Shown here in pieces: positions 23,100-27,658 of a stretch of DNA of 27,658 bases. Below the pieces are notes generated by a model. The model was not told the DNA's origin and searched no databases. It worked only from the letters and a program-made list of their open reading frames with translations. Position 1 is the first letter of the stretch, and each line of letters opens with the position of its first letter. The position numbers were made by a program, and so were the translations under genes. Source of the stretch: an uncultured Clostridia bacterium (GTDB taxonomy: Bacteria > Bacillota > Clostridia > TANB77 > CAG-508); the NCBI GenBank assembly GCA_944390615.1, contig CALXRJ010000150.1, forward strand, positions 1-27,658, given 5' to 3'.

Positions 23100-24453
23100 T
23101 TGAAAAAAAAACTATCCCTAAACAAAGAACTATTTATCAAAATTGTAGTAATTCTTTTCATTATTTTAATGTGTGTTTTAGTATTTATTAAAATAAGAAC
23201 TGACAATAATCCTACGAAAATTCAAGAAGAACAAAGAGCTTTACTTTTTAACACCATTGATAAAAATGCCAATGTAAATGTTACCAAATATACGGTATAT
23301 GGTACACATTTTAATATAGAAGGAACCCTAGATATTGTAGAAATTTCTGGCATTAAAATTAGTAATGTAGATTTGATTGTAAAAAATTTAAATGGAGATG
23401 AAATCAGTATAAATTCAGATTTTAATTATTCTGATAATACCATTTCTTTTTCAACTTTTAGTGAAATAAATCGTGGTATTGATTTAGAAAGTTTAGAAAT
23501 AAATGACTATTATCTTTTGCTAAAAGTAACTTATTCCAATAGTGACATTAATTATTATTCTTTCGTAAATGGTTCCGAATATGGCAATATTACTTATTAT
23601 ACCCTTACCAAAAATAATAGTAATCATAAAATAGATATTTCTTTTAACCAATATCATGATATTCCTTATCTTTCTATTCATGTAGAACAAGCAAATGGAC
23701 TTCCAGAAGATGTTTATGATATTGCCATAGACCCTGGACATGGTGGTTTAGATGCTGGTGCCACATCTGGTGACTATACAGAAGCAGGATTGGTTTTAGA
23801 TTGTGCTTTAACTCTAAAATCAAAATTAGAAGATTTAGGTTTAAAAGTTTTACTATCACGTGATGAAACATCTCCTGCCAATGAAAATACAGCTTATACT
23901 ATGTATGATGAAAATGGAAGAGTAAATCTTTTAAATAAGTCTCATGCCAAACTTTTGATATCCCTTCATCTAAATAGCGAAATTTATAATAAAGATGAAG
24001 GAGGAGTTGAAGTATATGCTCCGAATGATTGTAATCTTGATTTTGCATCCTTACTTGCTAAAAATATCGTAGAAAAGGCAAACACCTATTATTCAGAGCT
24101 TAGTAGTTTTAAAGAACTTGACCGGCGTTTATGTTCGTAATTTTACCAATGCAGATATCTTAGCTTTTAAAACAAGAGCTAATCGAGATGGTTATGAGCC
24201 ATATAACATAACTACTTCTACTCCTTATCTTTATATCATTCGCGAAGCTGGTGGAATATCTACCAATGCTTTTGTAGATGGAAGAAATACAGATTATGGA
24301 ACAAACCAATATTATAATTCTAATATTGGAATAGAGACTTATTTAATAGAACTTGGCTATATGTCAGTTGATAAAGATTTAACTAATCTTGTACAAAATT
24401 CGGATAACTATATGGAAGCAATTGCAGAAAGCATTCGTTCTTTCTATTTGTGA
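23100..24453 (+). CDS. Membrane-anchored N-acetylmuramoyl-L-alanine amidase (Amidase_3), needs a +1 frameshift
   Basis: The enzyme cleaves the amide bond between MurNAc and the stem peptide outside the cell. TTG at 23100 follows GAGGTGAT. An N-terminal signal anchor (about residues 8-31, FIKIVVILFIILMCVLVFI) leads to about 170 residues of unknown beta-rich sequence. The Amidase_3 domain starts at DIAIDPGHGGLDAG near 210. Zinc ligands are His of DPGHGG, Glu of YTEAGLVLD and His of LLISLHLNS; the catalytic Glu is in TYLIELGYMS, downstream of the break. The zero frame meets CGG (codon 342, 24123-24125) and ends at 24140. Skipping its C gives KELD-G-VYVRNF and a complete 450-aa enzyme. Without the shift the 346-aa product lacks the catalytic Glu. 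Confidence 0.85.
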
Positions 24454-24507
24454 TAAAAAATTTGATTTCATTTTATGCTATTACTTAAAAATAGCTATTT
24501 AAAAGTA

Positions 24508-24542
24508 AAACTGGAAAAGAGAAATATACTCTTTTCCAGTTT
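24508..24542. terminator. Bidirectional terminator between the amidase and CYTH genes
   Basis: AAACTGGAAAAGAG (24508-24521) pairs with its complement at 24529-24542 around a 7-base loop, with T-rich tails on both strands. It overlaps the CYTH stop codon. Confidence 0.88.
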
Positions 24543-25113
24543 ATATTTTTCTAATTCTTTTTTGCAATTCATTAAAAATTTTCTCATTAGTTGCTAGCTG
24601 TGCTTCTCCTATCATTTTTAAGATTTCTTTTCTACTTTTTGTTGATAAACTTCGATTAGAAAATTCTCTATGGGGTACTGGTTTTTCAAACCATCTTGGC
24701 ATTTTAAAAAGTTCTGCTTGCTTGCTATTTTTAAATTCTACTTCTGCAATCACTAAACCTTTCATCCAACCATCAAAAATATCAACTTCAGCCTTTAAAT
24801 CATGTCCAATTGGAACAATACATCTATATTTTTCTATTATTTTACTATCTTTAAATGGTTGTAATTTGTTAAAGCCATTCTCTGTAATTTGCTTTTCTAA
24901 CTCATAAATGGAATATTTTTGATTTTTCTCTCCTCTTGCCTTAATGTTATGGGTGAAAATTTTTTCTTGTGTAAATAAATCAATACTTCTTCTTACTCTA
25001 ATACTGCATACCATATCTTTAAAAATATGTTTTTGGGCAATTTGTTTGATACTTTCTATTTCTTTTGGTAAATATTTTATTGTAAATTTTCTTTCAATTT
25101 CTGTTGGTGGCAT
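24541..25113 (-). CDS. CYTH domain protein (triphosphate tunnel metalloenzyme family)
   Basis: This 190-aa protein begins with TEIERKF, the ExExK signature of CYTH phosphatases that hydrolyse triphosphates in a beta-barrel tunnel. Further tunnel residues appear in SIRVRR, YELEKQI, EVDIFDG and AEVEF, alternating acidic and basic as in the family. The tail is a charged helix. The cellular substrate (thiamine triphosphate, inorganic triphosphate or other) cannot be told from sequence. AAAGGAG precedes the ATG at 25113. The start is 14 bases downstream of the obg stop, so it is the second gene of an obg operon. Confidence 0.85.
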   Translation of the reverse strand: MPPTEIERKFTIKYLPKEIESIKQIAQKHIFKDMVCSIRVRRSIDLFTQEKIFTHNIKARGEKNQKYSIYELEKQITENGFNKLQPFKDSKIIEKYRCIVPIGHDLKAEVDIFDGWMKGLVIAEVEFKNSKQAELFKMPRWFEKPVPHREFSNRSLSTKSRKEILKMIGEAQLATNEKIFNELQKRIRKI

Positions 25114-25127
25114 TATCTTTCTCCTTT

Positions 25128-26397
25128 TTATTCATACCATTCAAATTCATAATCTGAAATTTTTACAATATCTCCTTCTTGAATTCCTTCTTTTTTTAAA
25201 GCTGCCTCTACACCTAAATTTACTAAATTTTTGTGTAAATAATACATGGATTCATTATCATCAATATTAATTCTTCTTATTAATCTTTCAACAGCTTCAC
25301 CTTTTACTTCAAATTCATTTTGATTATGCATAATGGTAAATTCTTCTTTATCTTCTAATGTGTAGACCATTTTTTCTTCTGTTTCGTAAAGTTCTTCTCT
25401 TGGTAATGTTTTTAATATTTTTGAAACATAATTTAAAAGTTCTTCTACACCCTCTCCTGTACTACTAGAAATTTTAAATAATTCCATTTTGTTTTCTTTT
25501 GCTATATTTTGTAGTTCTTGATACAATTCCAAATTTGCCACATCTGCTTTGGTGGCAACTAAAATTTGTTTTCTTTTAGCTAGTTTTTCACTATAATTTT
25601 TTAGCTCTTCTTGGATAATCCTAAAATCGTCTTTTGGATTTCTTCCTTCCATTCCTGATATATCAATTAAATGTAATAATAGCCTGGTTCTTTCAATATG
25701 ACGTAAAAATTGTAAACCAAGACCTACTCCTTTACTTGCTCCTTCTATAATTCCTGGAATATCTGCTATGACAAAACTCGATCCATCTTTTGCTTTTACT
25801 ACTCCTAAATTTGGCTCTAAAGTGGTAAATTGGTAATTTGCAATTTTAGGTCTGGCATCTGTAACTGTACTTAAAAAGGTAGATTTTCCCACATTAGGAA
25901 AACCTAAAAGGCCTACATCTGCTAATAGTTTTAATTCTAAAATGATTTCTTTTTCTTGTCCAGGCTCACCATCTTCTGAAAATCTTGGCGCTTGTCTGGT
26001 AGAGGTTGCAAAATGTTGATTTCCTTTTCCTCCTTTTCCTCCTTTTAAGATACATTCTACTTGATCTGGGTGGGATAGGTCTGCTATGATTTTTCCTGTT
26101 TCTGCATCTTTTACAATAGTCCCAATTGGTACACCAATATAGATGTCTTCCCCTGATTTTCCGGTACATTTTCCGCCACTTCCGTTTTCTCCATTTGTGG
26201 CTTTGTATTTTTTGTTATATCGAAAATCAATTAGTGTATTTTTATCTTTATCTACTTTAAAATATACATCTCCACCTTTTCCGCCATCTCCACCATCAGG
26301 TCCGACCAGCTGCTACATATTTTTCTCTTCGGAAAGATATTGCTCCATTTCCACCGTTTCCGGATTTGATTATGATTTTTGTGTAATCTGTAAACAT
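25128..26397 (-). CDS. obg: GTPase Obg (CgtA), needs a +1 frameshift
   Basis: Obg is a GTPase of late 50S assembly and stress signalling and is essential in the bacteria tested. The N-terminal glycine-rich Obg fold starts MFTDYTKIIIKSGNGG and continues after the break with PDGGDGGKGGDVYFKV. The G domain has G1 GFPNVGKST, G3 DIPGIIEG, G4 ATKAD and G5 SSSTGEG, and a C-terminal OCT domain ends in YEFEWYE. GGAGATC precedes the ATG at 26397. The zero frame reads GCA GCT GGT CGG ACC TGA, stopping after 33 residues. Skipping the C of CGG (plus 26304) restores REKYVAAGGPDGG and a 422-aa protein, close to B. subtilis Obg (428 aa). The residue at the site is a conserved Gly. Confidence 0.9.
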
Positions 26398-26430
26398 ATT
26401 GATCTCCTTTTTGATTATTTTTCTCTGTTT

Positions 26431-26523
26431 TTTACAATCTATTCTAGTTTTCCTATCTTTTACAAGATTATCTTCTAGGTCATTCTTACAAAACCTTTAC
26501 TATCTATTCTGGTTTTGCTATCC
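26431..26523. repeat. Short imperfect direct repeat between obg and its upstream neighbour
   Basis: 26431-26458 and 26496-26523 are similar over 28 bases (about 23 matches; shared core CTATTCT-GTTTT-CTATC). The second copy holds the last codons of the coiled-coil gene, the first lies in the obg leader. It looks like a local duplication of the gene's 3' end. Confidence 0.5.
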
Positions 26524-27025
26524 TATTTAGTAAATTTATTTCATCACCTAATCTTTCATCCTGCTTTTTGGCTTCTTCTAATAATAATTTTCTAATTTTT
26601 ATTAAATCCTCTTTCTCTATATCAGATAATGCAATTGTTTGATCTTTTATCCTATGATATAATTCAAAAATTCTATTTTTTTCATCGATTCGATTATCTG
26701 TTTTGAGAATGTTTAGTTCTGTTATATTATGATCTAATTTATCTTTTTTAAGTGCTATTTCTGAGTGTAAGATAGCGATTATTTTTTGGGATTGTTCTTC
26801 TGTCAAATCTTTTAAATTATATTGACCATTTTTTATTTTTTGATAAATTTCAAAAAATTCTTTTTTCTCGCTTTGCCCCTTTACTATAGCCTCTTTCTGA
26901 TTGACTTCTAGTTCTTCTGTTTCTTCTATTGGTTTCGTATCTTTTACTTCTTCTAATTTTTTCATTTTATTTTTAAGAAATATTTTGAAAAAAAACGCTT
27001 TTATCTTTTTTACTAAATTCCCCAT
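26504..27025 (-). CDS. Basic/acidic coiled-coil protein with an internal duplication
   Basis: A 173-aa protein I do not recognise. The first 22 residues are basic and hydrophobic (KKIKAFFFKIFLKNKMKK), resembling an amphipathic membrane-binding helix rather than a cleavable signal. A Glu/Lys-rich linker follows. Two copies of a unit of about 50 residues make up the rest: FFEIYQKIKNGQYNLKDL onward (about 57-107) and IFELYHRIKDQTIALSDI onward (about 118-168). Both share F-E-(I/L)-Y-x-(K/R)-I-K and a helical second half. AAAGGAATGG precedes the ATG. It lies between the sigma factor gene and obg on the same strand, with gaps of 86 and 106 bases. Confidence 0.7.
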   Translation of the reverse strand: MGNLVKKIKAFFFKIFLKNKMKKLEEVKDTKPIEETEELEVNQKEAIVKGQSEKKEFFEIYQKIKNGQYNLKDLTEEQSQKIIAILHSEIALKKDKLDHNITELNILKTDNRIDEKNRIFELYHRIKDQTIALSDIEKEDLIKIRKLLLEEAKKQDERLGDEINLLNRIAKPE

Positions 27026-27111
27026 TTGTTTTCCATTCCTTTCTCTTAAGGCATCTTATTGATGTGTATTGGTTTCTTTTTGGAATCTGTTTACAGTTTA
27101 CCTTTTGTGTT

Positions 27112-27658
27112 TTATTTTTGCATTAATCCTTCAATTTTTTTCATTTTTGCATTTATTTCCTGATTTTTTCTTTTTTTATCTTTTTCCATTATCGTTTGCT
27201 TGGAAGTTAGAGCTAACATTTTGTCTAAATCCTTTAACTCATCTAATAATTCTGTTATTTCAGATAAATATTGTTCACTTTGGGATTTCTTACTTTTTTC
27301 TTCTTTTCTTAAATATGTCTTAGCCTTTGATATAACTTGTCCTTGTTTTTTACTATTTGTGTCCATACTTTCTATGGAAATACCATCTACTATCTGGATA
27401 GGATCTTTGGCTATATTATCATAAAGTTCTGCCTTTTCGACAAATTCATCAAAATCCAAATAATCTTTCAGGCGTACCCTTTTTCTTGTTGGATGCCTTA
27501 ATTTTCTTAATGCTTTTGCTTCTATCTGGCGAGTTCTTTCGCTTGAAAGGTTGTTTTTTTCTCCGAACCTCTTTTAATGTTATTTCTTTTGCATCTTTTA
27601 ATCCATATCTTAATTCTAAAATTCTTTTTTCTCGTGGTGTTAGTGTAGCTAAATTAGT
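27112..27658 (-). CDS. Primary-type sigma-70 factor, C-terminal part, needs a +1 frameshift
   Basis: The visible 181 residues start in sigma region 4 (LTPREKRILELRYGLKDAKE). After the break they continue with SSERTRQIEAKALRKLRHP, the -35 recognition helix and C-terminal motif of RpoD/SigA proteins. The zero frame reads GAG GTT CGG AGA and leaves the family, ending 37 codons later. Skipping the C of CGG (plus 27565) gives LKEVG-EKNNLSS, with the conserved Gly. Region 4 normally ends the protein, but here about 114 more residues follow KDYLD, mostly Lys/Glu-rich coiled coil ending LMQK. The N-terminal part is outside the window, so RpoD versus an alternative factor cannot be settled. Confidence 0.85.

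Noticed and set aside
23520..23871. Two open frames antisense to the amidase
   Set aside because: Low-complexity shadows of the amidase gene with no start signals. The amidase frame has clear zinc motifs.
24090..24125. A classic -1 slippery site (TTTTAAAG) in the amidase
   Set aside because: The heptamer is not in the right phase and the change needed is +1, not -1. The in-frame CGG a few bases later explains the break the same way as in obg and the sigma gene.
24120..27566. Plain sequencing or assembly indels as the cause of the three frameshifts
   Set aside because: Not fully excluded. On the plus strand all three can also be written as an extra G before A, so a systematic error is conceivable. 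But the sites are not homopolymers, long genes such as polC are unbroken, and the match to CGG is three of three.
1..27658. tRNA, rRNA, riboswitch (T-box, SAM, TPP) and CRISPR signals
   Set aside because: No cloverleaf with conserved arms, no T-box TGGN element and no repeat-spacer pattern was seen in any intergenic region.

Overview
The window looks like chromosome from an uncultured, very AT-rich anaerobic Bacillota, probably class Clostridia. The reasons are a Gram-positive PolC replicase, an rpsF-ssb-rpsR operon with a zinc-type S18, near-consensus TTGACA/TATAAT promoters, strong AGGAGG ribosome sites, TTG and GTG starts, and a rubrerythrin. Most genes lie on the minus strand. I saw no tRNA, rRNA, CRISPR array, complete insertion sequence or prophage.

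Layout from left to right. (1) The N-terminal part of an AAA_14-type ATPase, three stacked hairpins, then a two-gene operon of an Rpn-type PD-(D/E)XK nuclease and topoisomerase III. (2) rpsR, ssb and rpsF, with their promoter and leader. (3) A 500-base gap with a compact type I toxin-antitoxin-like locus, then a HAD phosphatase on the plus strand. (4) polC. (5) A cytoplasmic-looking leucine-rich-repeat protein. (6) A 39-codon remnant of a radical SAM gene. (7) A giant cyclic beta-1,2-glucan synthase-like enzyme (GT84-GH189-GH94, about 2,694 aa), with rubrerythrin upstream. (8) A small accessory block: a DUF1064 nuclease-like protein, an 84-base inverted-repeat element and a DUF4160/DUF2442 pair. 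(9) A membrane-anchored Amidase_3 cell-wall hydrolase facing a CYTH protein and obg. (10) A coiled-coil protein with an internal duplication, and the C-terminal part of a primary-type sigma-70 factor.

Main observation. Three conserved genes (amidase, obg, sigma factor) each need a +1 frameshift to give their family's protein. At all three break points the zero-frame codon is CGG. Skipping its C gives GGN (Gly), and Gly is the residue expected there. My by-eye scan of the other roughly 8,300 codons found no other in-frame CGG. Obg and a primary sigma factor are normally essential, so random pseudogenisation is unlikely. The simplest readings are that CGG is unassigned and triggers +1 shifting, or that CGGN is read as a four-base Gly codon. 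Sequencing error is the main alternative.

Second observation. Between rpsF and the HAD gene lies an Fst/par-like arrangement: a 22-codon hydrophobic peptide (minus), a convergent antisense RNA of about 68 bases (plus) with a strong promoter, a shared bidirectional terminator, a direct repeat that lets the RNA pair with the toxin start region, and a hairpin masking the toxin Shine-Dalgarno. A diverged copy of its 3' end sits just after polC.
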